A stretch of 64,000 nt of DNA from Frigidibacter sp. (GCF_030695035.1 NZ_JAUYTT010000015.1:62001-126000); one strand, 5' to 3'. Shown: positions 10,033-19,972, numbered from the stretch's first letter. Program-made: numbers and translations. Notes: generated from the letters alone by a model not told the origin.

Positions 10033-11211
10033 TCAGGCCGCCAGCGCGCCGCCGCCGGGAAAGCCGGTTTCCAGAATTTCGGGCGTGCCGATCAGCAAGA
10101 TGTCACCGGCGGTCAGGTTTGCCGCGCCGGTCACCTCGGCAATGCGGATGCCGTCGATCAGCACATGGGCGGTGTCGCCTTCGGTTTCCACCGTCACATC
10201 GGGGTCGGGATGGGCCTCGGGGTCGTAGGCCAGCACGATCTGGTCCTCTGCCGGGTCGTAATCGGCGATGACCGCCACCGCCTCGCCGCCCATCAGCCAG
10301 TCGCCCAGAACGAAGGTGTCGGCATCCTCGCCGCCCGAGCCTGTGTCGCCCGCGCCAAGGATCAGCGTGTCGTCGCCGCGCCCGCCGTTGAGGAAATCCG
10401 CATCCTCGGCGGAATCGTCGGCCGGATCGGCTGGGACGCCGACCAGCGTATCGTCGCCGTCATTGCCATAGAGCACGTCACGCCCCGCGCCGCCGTCGAG
10501 GTGGTCATCCCCGAGGCCGCCTTCGAGGCTGTCATCGCCGGCCTCACCGCGGAGGGTGTCATCGCCCTCGCCGCCGATCAGGTGGTCGTTGCCGTCCCCG
10601 CCCAGCAGGATGTCATCGCCCTCATGGCCGGCAAGCCTGTCATCGCTGGCCTCGCCCAGCAGCAGGTCATCGCTGGCCTCGCCCAGCAGCAGGTCATCGC
10701 CGGCCTGGCCGTGCAGGCTGTCGTCGCCCTCGCCGCCCAGCAGGATATCGTCGCCCCCGGCGCCGTGCAGATCGTCGTTGCCGGCGCCGCCAACCAGCAG
10801 GTCATTGCCCGCGCCGCCGTTCATCTGGTCGTCGCCATCCAGCCCCTGCAGCGTGTCATCGCCCTCGCCGCCCGCAAGGATGTCATCGCCCGGCCCGCCG
10901 GTGATATCCTGCCGGGGAGCGGTGCTGGCGAGCTCCGGTTCGGGGTCGTCCGTGTCCGGCCCATCGGGTTCAAGGTCGCCGGTTTCCGGCTCAGCCTCGT
11001 CCGGCAGGTCGTCCTCCCAGCCGGTTTCCTCGCCGGCCTCGGGCGCGTCGTCCCATTCGTCCCACAGATCGCCGGGCCCCTCGTCCTCGTCATCGCCGCT
11101 GCCTTCCGGCATCTGATCTTCCTCGTCCTCGTCCTCTTTCCGAGACAGGAACGAAAAATCCATCATCGACCCGGCCACCACCAGGCCGAGCAGTCCCGTC
11201 AGCATAAGCAT
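10033..11211 (-). CDS. RTX-type calcium-binding repeat protein with N-terminal membrane anchor
   Basis: About 392 residues from ATG 11211 (a GTG at 11265 and an ATG at 11205 are alternatives). A hydrophobic segment (MLTGLLGLVVAGSMM) opens the protein, then an extremely acidic linker of about 75 residues, then 17 consecutive nonapeptides of the GGxGxDxLx type (about 10441-10899), and a C-terminal domain containing GGRGDDTLILGAG and IADYDPAEDQIVL. RTX repeats fold into a calcium-loaded parallel beta roll outside the cell. Such proteins usually leave through type I secretion, but no HlyB/D/TolC-like genes adjoin and the N-terminal helix suggests membrane attachment. It sits between truB and rpsO in an otherwise housekeeping cluster. 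Confidence 0.85.
   Translation of the reverse strand: MLMLTGLLGLVVAGSMMDFSFLSRKEDEDEEDQMPEGSGDDEDEGPGDLWDEWDDAPEAGEETGWEDDLPDEAEPETGDLEPDGPDTDDPEPELASTAPRQDITGGPGDDILAGGEGDDTLQGLDGDDQMNGGAGNDLLVGGAGNDDLHGAGGDDILLGGEGDDSLHGQAGDDLLLGEASDDLLLGEASDDRLAGHEGDDILLGGDGNDHLIGGEGDDTLRGEAGDDSLEGGLGDDHLDGGAGRDVLYGNDGDDTLVGVPADPADDSAEDADFLNGGRGDDTLILGAGDTGSGGEDADTFVLGDWLMGGEAVAVIADYDPAEDQIVLAYDPEAHPDPDVTVETEGDTAHVLIDGIRIAEVTGAANLTAGDILLIGTPEILETGFPGGGALAA
10441..10899 (-). repeat. 17 tandem RTX nonapeptide-coding units (27 bp)
   Basis: Seventeen uninterrupted nine-residue units, mostly GGxGxDxLx, encoded by diverged 27-base repeats. Two adjacent units (GEASDDLLL/GEASDDRLA) are nearly identical at DNA level, which points to a recent duplication. 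Confidence 0.9.
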
Positions 11212-11341
11212 GACGCCCACCCCGTTCCTTGCGCCCCGAGGCAATGCCCCGAGGCCCCACTTCACCCGGGATCAGCGAACGCGATTCGGCTTTCCGAAAG
11301 GACAACGCCGTTAACCACTGGGCGCGATTTCGGGAGAGGGA

Positions 11342-12244
11342 TCAGAGGTTGAACACGCGGCTCGGATGCAGTTCGCCGGCCTTGTAGATGCCCACGGCGA
11401 CCGGCTGGCCGTCATGGCTGGCCCAGGCCTCGTCGCCGTATTCGACGTCGGAGGCGATCACCATGCCGGGGTTGCCGTTGCGCAGGCGCGCCGCGCCTTC
11501 GGCGGTGGCGCGCAGTTCGGGCAGATCGGCCAGCCCGGTTTCCAGCGGCAGCAGATGCGCGTCCAGCTCCGGCGACTGCGCCAGTTCCTCGATGCGCTCA
11601 AGGCTCAGGCCGTCTTCAGCGTCGAAGGGCCCGGACCATGTGCGCCGCAGCATCAGCACATGGCCAAGGCAGCCAAGCGCCTGCCCCAGATCGCGGGCGA
11701 TGGAGCGGACATAGCCGCCCTTGCCGCAGACCATTTCCAGCTCGACATGGCCCTCATCGGGGCGAGAGAGGAAGGTGAGGCTTTCCACCCAGAGCGGGCG
11801 GGCGGCAAGCTCCATCTCCTCGCCCTCGCGGGCGAGGGCATAGGCGCGCATCCCGTCGACCTTCACGGCAGAGAATTGCGGGGGAATCTGCATGATGTCG
11901 CCGGTGAAGGCGGGCAGGGCGGCGAGGATCTGGTCATCCGTCGGGCGCAGGTCCGAGGTGGCGATCACCTCGCCCTCGGCATCGTCGGTGTTGGTGGCCG
12001 CCCCCAGCCGCACGGTGAAGCGGTAGCATTTCAGCGCATCGGTGATGTAGGGTACGGTCTTGGTCGCCTCGCCCAGCGCCACCGCCAGAACGCCGGTCGC
12101 CGCCGGGTCGAGCGTGCCGGCATGGCCGGCCTTCGCGGCGCCAAAGGCCCAGCGGACCTTATTCACGACCGAGGTCGAGGTGATGCCGGCGGGCTTGTCC
12201 ACCACCAGCCAGCCAGAGATGGCCCGGCCTTTCCTGCGTCCCAT
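11342..12244 (-). CDS. truB: tRNA pseudouridine(55) synthase
   Basis: A 300-residue TruB that isomerises U55 in the T-loop of tRNAs. The catalytic aspartate is Asp46 in [24 protein letters not shown] opens the fold, [14 protein letters not shown] is the later conserved motif, and a C-terminal extension of the TruB family follows. It lies 54 bases after the phosphodiester glycosidase gene and belongs to the conserved rbfA-truB-rpsO-pnp cluster. The length is normal. Confidence 0.97.
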   Translation of the reverse strand: MGRRKGRAISGWLVVDKPAGITSTSVVNKVRWAFGAAKAGHAGTLDPAATGVLAVALGEATKTVPYITDALKCYRFTVRLGAATNTDDAEGEVIATSDLRPTDDQILAALPAFTGDIMQIPPQFSAVKVDGMRAYALAREGEEMELAARPLWVESLTFLSRPDEGHVELEMVCGKGGYVRSIARDLGQALGCLGHVLMLRRTWSGPFDAEDGLSLERIEELAQSPELDAHLLPLETGLADLPELRATAEGAARLRNGNPGMVIASDVEYGDEAWASHDGQPVAVGIYKAGELHPSRVFNL

Positions 12245-12298
12245 GATCTGATCCCCTTTGCGGCAAGGCGCGACTGCTAGCGGCGCGGGCCGGCTTCG

Positions 12299-13042
12299 TC
12301 AATCGGTGGGTGCAAGAAGCCCGACGATCGGCCCCATCGGGCGGCCGCCCTGATCGCGGCCAAGCTCGGGCGCGTAGATCCGCGAGATGCTGCCGTCGAG
12401 ATAGAGCGCCTCGGGCGTGTCCAGCACGTCACGGAAGAAGCGGCCGAAGCTGTGGAAGTTCACCGCGCCTTGCGACAGGGCGAAGCGGGCGGTCTGGCCA
12501 TCGGCGCTGACGCCGACGCCGTTGCGGATGTAGGTCGAGTCGGAGTCGACCAGGAACCGCGGATGCAGTTCGCCGCCGATCACCAACATCGGGCCGGATT
12601 GGGTGGCATGGGTGCAGGCGGGCGGATTGGCGAGGAAGGCCTTGGTTTCCAGCACCGCAAAGCTGCCAGGCTGGATGCAGAAGATGCCATTCGGCAGCAG
12701 CCCGAAATTGCCGCCGCCGCCGCCGGTCACGGCGCCCGACTGCGTCTCGCCGTTCTCGATATGCAGGCCCACCGCGCTGCGGTCGGCGTGATACATGCCG
12801 GCATTCATCGCGAAGACGACTTCGCGCCCCTCGGCGGCGGCTAGCTCACGCAGCCGTTCAAAGCTGCCGACGGGGCGGCCATCGGGCGCGGTCAGCCACA
12901 GCCGCAGGTCGGCGCCGGCGGGCACGTCGCAGACGGTGTAGCCCACGCCTTCGAAGCTGGTGTCCTGGCAGGTCTGGGCTTGGGCCATTCCGCCGACGGT
13001 CAACAGCAGCGCCAGGGCCAGCGCCTTACGCGTCTTCGTCAT
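12299..13042 (-). CDS. phosphodiester glycosidase family protein (DUF2233/NAGPA-like), secreted
   Basis: About 247 residues from ATG 13042, which puts a clean signal peptide (KALALALLLTVGGMAQAQ) at the N-terminus; an upstream in-frame start at 13084 would bury it. The mature part contains FAMNAGMYH, TGGGGGNFGLLPNGIF and YLDGSISRIY, the conserved segments of the NAGPA/DUF2233 phosphodiester glycosidase fold, which cleaves sugar phosphodiesters in known members. The first codons overlap the end of rbfA by 17 bases, so translation is probably coupled, and truB follows. A periplasmic hydrolase between two RNA-maturation genes is unexpected; its substrate is unknown. Confidence 0.85.
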   Translation of the reverse strand: MTKTRKALALALLLTVGGMAQAQTCQDTSFEGVGYTVCDVPAGADLRLWLTAPDGRPVGSFERLRELAAAEGREVVFAMNAGMYHADRSAVGLHIENGETQSGAVTGGGGGNFGLLPNGIFCIQPGSFAVLETKAFLANPPACTHATQSGPMLVIGGELHPRFLVDSDSTYIRNGVGVSADGQTARFALSQGAVNFHSFGRFFRDVLDTPEALYLDGSISRIYAPELGRDQGGRPMGPIVGLLAPTD

Positions 13043-13442
13043 CGTCCGGTTGCGCGATGTCGCGCTGCACGGTTTCGTCGGCAAACAGGCGGCGGGTCTC
13101 GTCCATGCGGTCGAAGGTTTCGTCCAGCACGAAGCGCAGCTGGGGCGTGAACTTCAGCGTCATGTTCTTCGAGATCAGGTGGCGCAGCTCGCCGGTATTG
13201 CGGCGCAGGGCGGCCAGCGCCTCATCCGCGAACTTGCCGCCAAGGGGCAGCACATAGGCGGTGGCGACCTTCAGGTCGGTGGACATCCGCACCTCGCCCA
13301 CGGTGATCGAGATCCGCTCCAGATCTGGGTCATGCACGTCGCCGCGCGCCAGAACGTCCGACAGGTTGCGCCGGATCAACTCGCCGACGCGAAGCTGGCG
13401 CTGCTTGGGGCCTATGCCCTGGGAAGTGCTTTTGGATGCCAT
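13026..13442 (-). CDS. rbfA: 30S ribosome-binding factor RbfA
   Basis: A 138-residue KH-like factor for late 16S rRNA 5' end maturation and cold adaptation. It has QRQLRVGELIRRNLSDVLARGDVHDP at the N-terminus, the KVATAYVLPLGG strand, and a variable acidic tail (QPDDDEDA). I chose ATG 13442 because homologues start just before this region; in-frame ATGs at 13451 and 13460 and a TTG at 13493 are possible. It heads the minus-strand cluster and is divergent from dapB with about 110 bases between. Confidence 0.95.
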   Translation of the reverse strand: MASKSTSQGIGPKQRQLRVGELIRRNLSDVLARGDVHDPDLERISITVGEVRMSTDLKVATAYVLPLGGKFADEALAALRRNTGELRHLISKNMTLKFTPQLRFVLDETFDRMDETRRLFADETVQRDIAQPDDDEDA

Positions 13443-13552
13443 TCCCCGCATGTAGGGCATGAAAGCCGCTGCCGCAACGGGGTTCGGGCGCAACGGGCTT
13501 TGCCAAGCAGGCGCGCGCGCGGTAACTGGGGGCGAACCGATAGGAGAATGCC

Positions 13553-14362
13553 ATGACCGATCTGCCGGGTATCGTCGTCACCGGAGCCTCGGGCCGGATG
13601 GGCCGGATGCTGATCGCCGCGGTCGCAGCGTCGGACAAGGCCCGGCTGGTCGGCGCGCTGGAGCGCGAGGGGCACCCCTGGGTCGGGCAGGATGCCGGCG
13701 TGGCGATGGGCGGCGCGCCTTTGGGCGTGCTGGTGACCGATGACCCGCTGGAGGTCTTCGCCAAGGCGCAGGCGGTGATCGACTTCACCGCGCCCGAGGC
13801 GACGGTCGAGTTCTCGGTGCTGGCCGCGCAGGCCCGCGCCGTGCATGTGATCGGCACCACCGGGCTGGAGCCGGCGCATCTGGCGAAGATCGCCGCCGCC
13901 GCCCGCCATGCGGTGATCGTGCGGGCCGGGAACATGAGCCTTGGCGTCAACCTGCTGACGCAGCTGACGCAGCGCGTGGCGGCGGCGCTGGATGCCGACT
14001 GGGATATCGAGATCGTCGAGGCGCATCACAACCGCAAGGTCGATGCGCCCTCGGGTACGGCGCTGATGCTGGGCGAGGCGGCGGCGGCGGGGCGCGGCGT
14101 CGATCTGGCGGCGGTGTCGGACCGCGGCCGCGACGGGATCACCGGGGCGCGGCTGCCGGGCCATATCGGCTTTGCCGCGATCCGCGGCGGCGATGTGGTG
14201 GGCGAGCATGACGTGATCTTTGCCGCGGCGGGCGAGCGGATCGTGCTGCGCCACATCGCCACCGACCGCGCGATCTTTGCCCGCGGCGCGCTGAAGGCGG
14301 CTCTGTGGGGGCAGGACCGCATCCCCGGCGAGTATGACATGCTGGACGTGCTGGGGATATGA
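13553..14362 (+). CDS. dapB: 4-hydroxy-tetrahydrodipicolinate reductase
   Basis: A 269-residue NAD(P)H-dependent enzyme of the diaminopimelate/lysine pathway. The Rossmann motif GASGRMGR begins near residue 11, and [15 protein letters not shown] carries the catalytic His158-His159 pair and the lysine. It acts in the cytoplasm upstream of DapD and DapE, whose genes are elsewhere in this window. AGGAG precedes the ATG. It converges on sdhAF4, with only four bases between their stop codons. Confidence 0.97.
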   Translation: MTDLPGIVVTGASGRMGRMLIAAVAASDKARLVGALEREGHPWVGQDAGVAMGGAPLGVLVTDDPLEVFAKAQAVIDFTAPEATVEFSVLAAQARAVHVIGTTGLEPAHLAKIAAAARHAVIVRAGNMSLGVNLLTQLTQRVAAALDADWDIEIVEAHHNRKVDAPSGTALMLGEAAAAGRGVDLAAVSDRGRDGITGARLPGHIGFAAIRGGDVVGEHDVIFAAAGERIVLRHIATDRAIFARGALKAALWGQDRIPGEYDMLDVLGI

Positions 14363-14366
14363 TCCC

Positions 14367-14558
14367 TTAGAAGTCGATGGCGATGCCCTTCTTCTCCCAG
14401 TCGCCATAGCGCACCGGCTCTGGCCCGTCGCGCCCGCCAAGCTCGGGGGGCAGGGCGGGGCCGGTGGCGGCACGGCGGCGCTCTTCGGCCTCGGCCAGGG
14501 CGCGAAGGGCGGCGGGCGGCAGATCGGGCCGCAGATCAGTCGGGGGTGCGTCGGTCAT
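14367..14558 (-). CDS. succinate dehydrogenase assembly factor 4 family protein (DUF1674)
   Basis: A 63-residue protein from ATG 14558; the frame extends further but lacks the family there. The conserved C-terminal block GGRDGPEPVRYGDWEKKGIAIDF-like end identifies DUF1674, related to mitochondrial SdhAF4, which helps flavinated SdhA mature. The N-terminal half is proline- and alanine-rich. It lies tail to tail with dapB and divergent from the RsmB-like gene. Confidence 0.9.
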   Translation of the reverse strand: MTDAPPTDLRPDLPPAALRALAEAEERRRAATGPALPPELGGRDGPEPVRYGDWEKKGIAIDF

Positions 14559-14647
14559 GGCGGGTTCCTTGTATCGTCGCACCCTGTGATATACGCGGGC
14601 CGACGATGGGAACAAGGTTCCCGAGCAATTCAGGGGGCGCAGCGCGC

Positions 14648-15934
14648 ATGAGCAAGGACGCACATTCGGCCCGCGCGGCCGCGGCGGATCTGGTGGCGGC
14701 AGTCACGGGCGAAGGGCAGCTGCTGTCCGACGCGCTGGGGCAGGGCGCGCTGACCGCGCTGGCCCCGGCCGACCGGGCGCGGGCGCAGCGGCTGGCGACC
14801 GAGACGCTGCGGCAGATGCCGCGGGCCGATGCGGTGCTGAAACCCTTCCTGCGCCGCTCTCCCCCGGCCCCGGTGCTGGCGGTGCTGCGCATCGCCACGG
14901 TCGAGATGCTGGCGCTTGGCGCCGCGCCGCATGGCGTGGTGGGGGCAGCGGTCGATACGCTGCGCGCCGGCGGGATGCGGACCGACAGCTTCGCCAGCCT
15001 TGGCAATGCGGTGCTGCGCAAGGTCGCCGCCACCGATCCGTCCGTCTGGGAAACGCTGCCGGTGCCGGAGCTGCCGGGCTGGCTGCGCGGGCGGCTGATG
15101 TCGGCCTGGGGCAAGCCCGCCACCCGCGCGATGGAGGCGGCGCATCTGGCCGGCGCCCCGCTGGACCTGACGCCGAAGGATGGCGATGCCGAGGCCTTGG
15201 CCGCGCGGCTGGGGGGCGAGGCTTTGCCGGGCGGTTCCGTGCGGCTGACCGCGCCGGGGCAGGTCAGCGAGTTGGGCGGCTATGCCAGCGGCGACTGGTG
15301 GGTGCAGGACGCGGCGGCGGCGATGCCGGCGCGGCTGCTGGCCGCGCAGGCGGGCGAGCGGGTGGCAGACCTTTGCGCCGCGCCGGGCGGCAAGACGCTG
15401 CAACTGGCGGCGGCGGGGGCCGAGGTCACTGCGCTCGACATCTCGCAGGGCCGCATGGACCGGGTGGCCGAGAACCTTGGCCGCTGCGGGCTGGCGGCGA
15501 ACCTCGTGGTCGCCGATGCGCTGGACTGGCAGCCAGAGGCGCTGCTGGACGCCGTGCTGCTCGACGCGCCCTGTTCGGCGACCGGCACCATCCGCCGCCA
15601 TCCCGACCTGCCGCATGCGAAGGGCGGCTACGGGCTGCGCGAGCTGTTCGCGCTGCAGGCGCAGATGCTGGACCATGCGCTGACCCTGCTGCGGCCGGGC
15701 GGGCGGCTGGTGTTCTGCACGTGCTCGCTGCTGCCCGAGGAAGGCGAGCAACAGATCGCCCATCTGCGCGACAGGCACCCGGATCTGGTGGCCGACGTCG
15801 CGGCAACCGACCTGCCCTGGATCGCGCCGGAATGGCGGGCGGGGGACGGGATGCTGCGCCTGCGGCCGGATTTCTGGGCAGATCGGGGCGGGATCGACGG
15901 GTTCTTCATCGCCTGCCTGCGGCTGCCGGGGTGA
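14648..15934 (+). CDS. RsmB/NOP family 16S rRNA m5C methyltransferase
   Basis: A 428-residue protein. The N-terminal third is a NusB-like RNA-binding domain, followed by a SAM-dependent methyltransferase with the SAM loop DLCAAPGGKT, the DAPCSATG motif (Cys309) and the FCTCS motif (Cys357/Cys359, the latter expected to be the nucleophile). It likely methylates a cytosine of 16S rRNA as RsmB does, though other NOP-family targets are possible. Start ATG 14648 was preferred over upstream in-frame codons because the NusB-like helix starts right after it. Confidence 0.92.
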   Translation: MSKDAHSARAAAADLVAAVTGEGQLLSDALGQGALTALAPADRARAQRLATETLRQMPRADAVLKPFLRRSPPAPVLAVLRIATVEMLALGAAPHGVVGAAVDTLRAGGMRTDSFASLGNAVLRKVAATDPSVWETLPVPELPGWLRGRLMSAWGKPATRAMEAAHLAGAPLDLTPKDGDAEALAARLGGEALPGGSVRLTAPGQVSELGGYASGDWWVQDAAAAMPARLLAAQAGERVADLCAAPGGKTLQLAAAGAEVTALDISQGRMDRVAENLGRCGLAANLVVADALDWQPEALLDAVLLDAPCSATGTIRRHPDLPHAKGGYGLRELFALQAQMLDHALTLLRPGGRLVFCTCSLLPEEGEQQIAHLRDRHPDLVADVAATDLPWIAPEWRAGDGMLRLRPDFWADRGGIDGFFIACLRLPG

Positions 15935-16046
15935 ACGCTGCCGCGCGGCGCAAACGGGCATTAGGCGGTGACAGCGGCCCCTGCCGTGGCTATGGTTCAG
16001 GCCGAGCAGTCCCCGAAAAAACCCGCGGAACCCCACGCGAATCCCC

Positions 16047-17831
16047 ATGACCCAAGGCACGGCAGGCGCGATCCAACCCGAAGGCTGGACAGCCCGGCGC
16101 ATCCGCCTGATGCACCGGCTGGCGGCGCGCCTTGCCACGCAGGCGCGCCCTGCAACCGGCTTTGTCAGCCAGCCCGAACCCAAGACCATCGGATCCTTCG
16201 CGCGCGGCAAGCAGCTTTGCGCCGGCAACTTCCTGTTCGCGGGTTATCTGGTCGAAGCGAAGGCCCCTACTGATTCAAAGGTCTGGCCCTTGTGGGACCT
16301 GCCGATGCCCGCCCCGGCCTTCGAGGAGGCGCTGCACGGTTTCGCCTGGCTCGACGATCTGGCCGCCGTCGCCGATGGCCCGGCGCGGGCCCGGGCGCAG
16401 GCCTGGACCTGGGACTGGATCACCCGCTTTGGCCGGGGGCGCGGGCCGGGCTGGACGCCGGACCTGACCGGGCGGCGGCTGATCCGCTGGATCAACCACG
16501 CGCTCTTCTTGCTCAACGGGCGTGAGAGGGCCGAGGCGGATGCCTATTTCCGCAGCCTCGGCCAGCAGACCATCTTCCTGGCCCGCCGCTGGCACACCGC
16601 CCGCCCGGGCCTGCCGCGGTTCGAGGCGCTAACCGGGCTGATCTATGCCGGCCTGTCGCTGACCGGGATGGAACGGCATGTGGGGCCCGCGGCCAATGCG
16701 CTGGCCAAGGAATGCGCCAGCCAGATCGACGCGCAGGGCGGCATCCCGACGCGGAACCCCGAGGAACTGCTGGAGGTCTTCACCCTGCTGACCTGGGCCG
16801 CGGCGGCGCTGGCCGAGGCGGGGCGCAGCCCGCAGCCTGCGCATCTGCAGGCCATCGAGCGGATTGCGCCGACGCTGCGGGCGCTGCGCCATTCCGATGG
16901 CGGGCTGGCGCGCTTCCACGGCGGCGGGCGCGGCACCGAGGGGCGGCTGGATCAGGCGCTTGCCTCGGCCGGGGTGCGGGCGGTTCCGGCAGAGGGGCCC
17001 TCGATGGGCTATATCCGGCTCGCCGCGGGGCGCAGCACGGTGATCGTCGATGCCGCGCGGCCTCCGGTGGGGGCGGCGTCCTCCAATGCCCATGCCTCGA
17101 CCCTGGCCTTCGAGCTGACCTCGGGCCGCCGTCCGTTGGTGGTGAACTGCGGCTCGGGTGCGGGCTTCGGCCCCGACTGGCACCGCGCCGGGCGGGCGAC
17201 GCCCAGCCACTCGACGCTGGGGATCGAGGGCTTCTCCTCGGCCCGGCTCGGCACGGACGGGCTGGTCCTGAAGGGCGGGCGGCGCCTGCTCGGCGACGCG
17301 CCGGGCGAGGTTCGGGTGGATCTGGAGCATGGCGAGGATGGCATCCGCCTGATCGCCGGCCATGACGGATACGCCCCGACCCACGGCATGACCCATGTGC
17401 GCGAATTGCTGCTGGACACCACCGGCCGTGTGCTGCGCGGCGAAGATACGCTGGGGGCGCTGACCTCGGCGCATCGGCGACGGTTCGATGTGCTGATGGA
17501 TCGCACCGGGCTGCAAGGCATCCCCTTCGACATCCGCTTCCATCTGCATCCCGATGTGGATGCGGCGCTGGACATGGGCGGCACCGCAGTGTCGATGGCG
17601 CTGAAAAGCGGCGAGATCTGGGTGTTCCGCCATGACGGCACCGGCGCGCTGCGGCTGGAGCCTTCGGTCTATCTGGAGCGGGGTCGGCTGAAGCCGCGCG
17701 GGACGCGGCAGATCGTTTTGTCAGCGCGCGTGATGGATTATGCCTGCCAGATCGGCTGGACCTTGGCGAAGGCACAAGATACCCCCGCCGCCATCCGCGA
17801 TCTGGAACGCGACGACACCACCCATTTCTGA
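16047..17831 (+). CDS. heparinase II/III family protein
   Basis: A 594-residue protein with an all-alpha toroid-like N-terminal half (WTWDWITRFG, ARRWHTARPGLPRFEAL) and a beta-rich C-terminal half with YIRLAAGRSTVIVDA, VNCGSG and THGMTHVRELLLD, the layout of heparinase II/III-like polysaccharide lyases. No signal peptide is visible. In Rhodobacteraceae this gene commonly lies just upstream of purH, from memory, and no substrate is established. It is 12 bases from purH, so the two are probably co-transcribed. Confidence 0.9.
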   Translation: MTQGTAGAIQPEGWTARRIRLMHRLAARLATQARPATGFVSQPEPKTIGSFARGKQLCAGNFLFAGYLVEAKAPTDSKVWPLWDLPMPAPAFEEALHGFAWLDDLAAVADGPARARAQAWTWDWITRFGRGRGPGWTPDLTGRRLIRWINHALFLLNGRERAEADAYFRSLGQQTIFLARRWHTARPGLPRFEALTGLIYAGLSLTGMERHVGPAANALAKECASQIDAQGGIPTRNPEELLEVFTLLTWAAAALAEAGRSPQPAHLQAIERIAPTLRALRHSDGGLARFHGGGRGTEGRLDQALASAGVRAVPAEGPSMGYIRLAAGRSTVIVDAARPPVGAASSNAHASTLAFELTSGRRPLVVNCGSGAGFGPDWHRAGRATPSHSTLGIEGFSSARLGTDGLVLKGGRRLLGDAPGEVRVDLEHGEDGIRLIAGHDGYAPTHGMTHVRELLLDTTGRVLRGEDTLGALTSAHRRRFDVLMDRTGLQGIPFDIRFHLHPDVDAALDMGGTAVSMALKSGEIWVFRHDGTGALRLEPSVYLERGRLKPRGTRQIVLSARVMDYACQIGWTLAKAQDTPAAIRDLERDDTTHF

Positions 17832-17843
17832 AGGAAGCCTCCT

Positions 17844-19442
17844 GTGACTGATGCCGTGACCGATCTTGTGCCCCTGCGCCGTGCGCTGATTTCCGTTTCC
17901 GACAAGACCGGGCTGGTGGAGTTTGCCCGGGCGCTGGCGGCGCGGGGGGTGGAGCTTCTGTCCACCGGCGGCACCTCGGCGCTGCTGCGGGCCGAGGGGC
18001 TGAGCGTGCGCGATGTGGCCGACGTGACCGGCTTCCCCGAGATGATGGATGGCCGGGTCAAGACCCTGCATCCAGCGGTGCATGGCGGGCTGCTGGCGCT
18101 GCGCGACAATGTCGAGCATCAGGCGGCGATGGCCGAGCATGAGATTGATCCCATCGACCTGCTGGTGGTCAACCTCTACCCGTTCGAGGCGACGGTGGCG
18201 AAGGGTGCCGACTATGACACCTGCATCGAGAATATCGACATCGGCGGCCCGGCGATGATCCGCGCGGCGGCGAAGAACCATCTGTTCGTCAACGTGGTCG
18301 TGGATGTTCAGGATTATGCGGCACTTCTGGCCGAGCTCGACGCAAATGACGACCGCACCAGCCTTGGCTTCCGCCAGCGGCTGGCGCAGGCGGCCTATGC
18401 CCGCACTGCGGCCTATGACGCGGCGGTCAGCACCTGGATGGCGGCGGCGATTGGCGAAGGCGCACCGCGCCGCCGCGCCTTTGCCGGCACGCTGGCCCAG
18501 ACCCTGCGCTATGGCGAGAACCCGCATCAGTCGGCGGCCTTCTACACCGATGGCAGCGGCCGCGCCGGGGTGGCCACTGCCAAGCAATGGCAGGGCAAGG
18601 AGCTGTCCTACAACAACATCAACGACACCGACGCCGCGTTCGAGCTGGTGGCGGAGTTCGGCGGCGACGCACCCGCCTGCGCGATCATCAAGCACGCCAA
18701 CCCCTGTGGCGTGGCGACGGGGGCCACGCTGCTCGAGGCCTATACCCGCGCCTATGACTGCGACCGCACCTCCGCCTTTGGCGGGATCGTGGCGCTGAAC
18801 CGTCCGCTGGATGCGGCGACGGCGGAAGAGATCGCCAAGATCTTCACCGAGGTGGTGATCGCCCCCGGCGCCGATGCGGCGGCGATGCAGGTGTTTGCGG
18901 CCAAGAAGAACCTGCGGCTGCTGACGACCGAGGCGCTGCCCGATCCGGCGGCGCCGATCCTGACCTTCCGGCAGGTGGGCGGCGGGTTCCTGGTGCAGGG
19001 CAAGGACAATGGCCGAATTGCCCTCGATGACCTGAAGGTGGTGACCAAGCGCGCCCCGACCGAGGCCGAGCTGGCCGACATGCTGTTCGCCTGGCGGGTG
19101 GCCAAGCATGTGAAATCGAACGCCATCGTCTATGTGAAGGACGGTGCCACCGTCGGCGTCGGCGCGGGGCAGATGAGCCGCGTCGATTCGACCCGCATCG
19201 CTGCCCGCAAGGCCGAGGACATGGCCGAGGCGCTTGGCCTTGCCGAACCGCTGACCCGTGGCTGCGTGGCTGCGTCGGATGCGTTCTTCCCCTTCGCGGA
19301 TGGCGTGGAAGTGCTGGCGGCTGTCGGGGCGACGGCCGTGATCCAGCCGGGCGGGTCGATGCGCGATGCCGAGGTGATTGCCGCCGCCGATGCCGCGGGG
19401 CTGGCGATGGTCTTCACCTCCATGCGCCATTTCCGGCACTGA
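17844..19442 (+). CDS. purH: bifunctional AICAR transformylase/IMP cyclohydrolase
   Basis: A 532-residue enzyme for the last two steps of IMP synthesis. The N-terminal MGS-like cyclohydrolase domain carries [13 protein letters not shown] and [10 protein letters not shown]; the C-terminal transformylase carries KHANPCG and FPFADGVE. Translation starts at GTG 17844 with AAGGAAG upstream. Length and domain order are standard. It is followed after 11 bases by lspA. Confidence 0.98.
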   Translation: MTDAVTDLVPLRRALISVSDKTGLVEFARALAARGVELLSTGGTSALLRAEGLSVRDVADVTGFPEMMDGRVKTLHPAVHGGLLALRDNVEHQAAMAEHEIDPIDLLVVNLYPFEATVAKGADYDTCIENIDIGGPAMIRAAAKNHLFVNVVVDVQDYAALLAELDANDDRTSLGFRQRLAQAAYARTAAYDAAVSTWMAAAIGEGAPRRRAFAGTLAQTLRYGENPHQSAAFYTDGSGRAGVATAKQWQGKELSYNNINDTDAAFELVAEFGGDAPACAIIKHANPCGVATGATLLEAYTRAYDCDRTSAFGGIVALNRPLDAATAEEIAKIFTEVVIAPGADAAAMQVFAAKKNLRLLTTEALPDPAAPILTFRQVGGGFLVQGKDNGRIALDDLKVVTKRAPTEAELADMLFAWRVAKHVKSNAIVYVKDGATVGVGAGQMSRVDSTRIAARKAEDMAEALGLAEPLTRGCVAASDAFFPFADGVEVLAAVGATAVIQPGGSMRDAEVIAAADAAGLAMVFTSMRHFRH

Positions 19443-19453
19443 GGGGCGAGGGG

Positions 19454-19972
19454 ATGGCACAGGCCAAAACCAAGTCGATGCGGGCGGTGATCTGGACGGC
19501 GGCGGTGATCTTCGTGCTGGACCAGCTGTCGAAATACATCGTGGTCCATCTGATGCAGCTGGACCGCAAGTTGCAGATCGACGTGCTGCCGCCCTGGCTG
19601 CAGTTCCGCATGGCGTGGAATCAGGGCATCAACTTCGGCCTGTTCGCCAATTCGGCCGACATCATGCGGTGGGTGCTGATCGCGCTGGCGCTGGCTATCT
19701 CCACCTGGGTCTGGATCTGGATGCAGCGCGAGCCGCAAGGGGTCCGCGCCCGCATCGCCGCCGGGCTGCTGATCGGCGGCGCGCTTGGCAATGTGCTGGA
19801 CCGGGTGCTGTATGGCGCGGTGGCCGACTTTCTGAACATGAGCGTGCCCGGCCTCGCCAACCCGTTCTCGTTCAACGTGGCCGATATTGCGATCTTTGCC
19901 GGCGCGATCGGGCTTGTGCTCTTTGCCGGCGAGGGCAAGGATGCAGCCAAGGCGCGCGGCAAGCGGGGCTGA
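19454..19972 (+). CDS. lspA: lipoprotein signal peptidase II
   Basis: A 172-residue inner-membrane aspartic protease with four hydrophobic helices. The catalytic aspartates are Asp116 (GNVLDR) and Asp144 (FNVADIAIF). It removes signal peptides from diacylglyceryl-modified prolipoproteins. It is placed between purH and a DUF3035 lipoprotein gene, which is itself a predicted substrate. A basic C-terminal tail follows the last helix. Confidence 0.97.
   Translation: MAQAKTKSMRAVIWTAAVIFVLDQLSKYIVVHLMQLDRKLQIDVLPPWLQFRMAWNQGINFGLFANSADIMRWVLIALALAISTWVWIWMQREPQGVRARIAAGLLIGGALGNVLDRVLYGAVADFLNMSVPGLANPFSFNVADIAIFAGAIGLVLFAGEGKDAAKARGKRG

Noticed and set aside
10441-10899. Regular 27-base repeats as a possible CRISPR array
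   Set aside because: The repeats are diverged, in frame and encode RTX nonapeptides with no unique spacers.
17844-19442. A truncated or frameshifted purH
   Set aside because: The enzyme is full length (532 residues) with both domains; only the start is an ordinary GTG.
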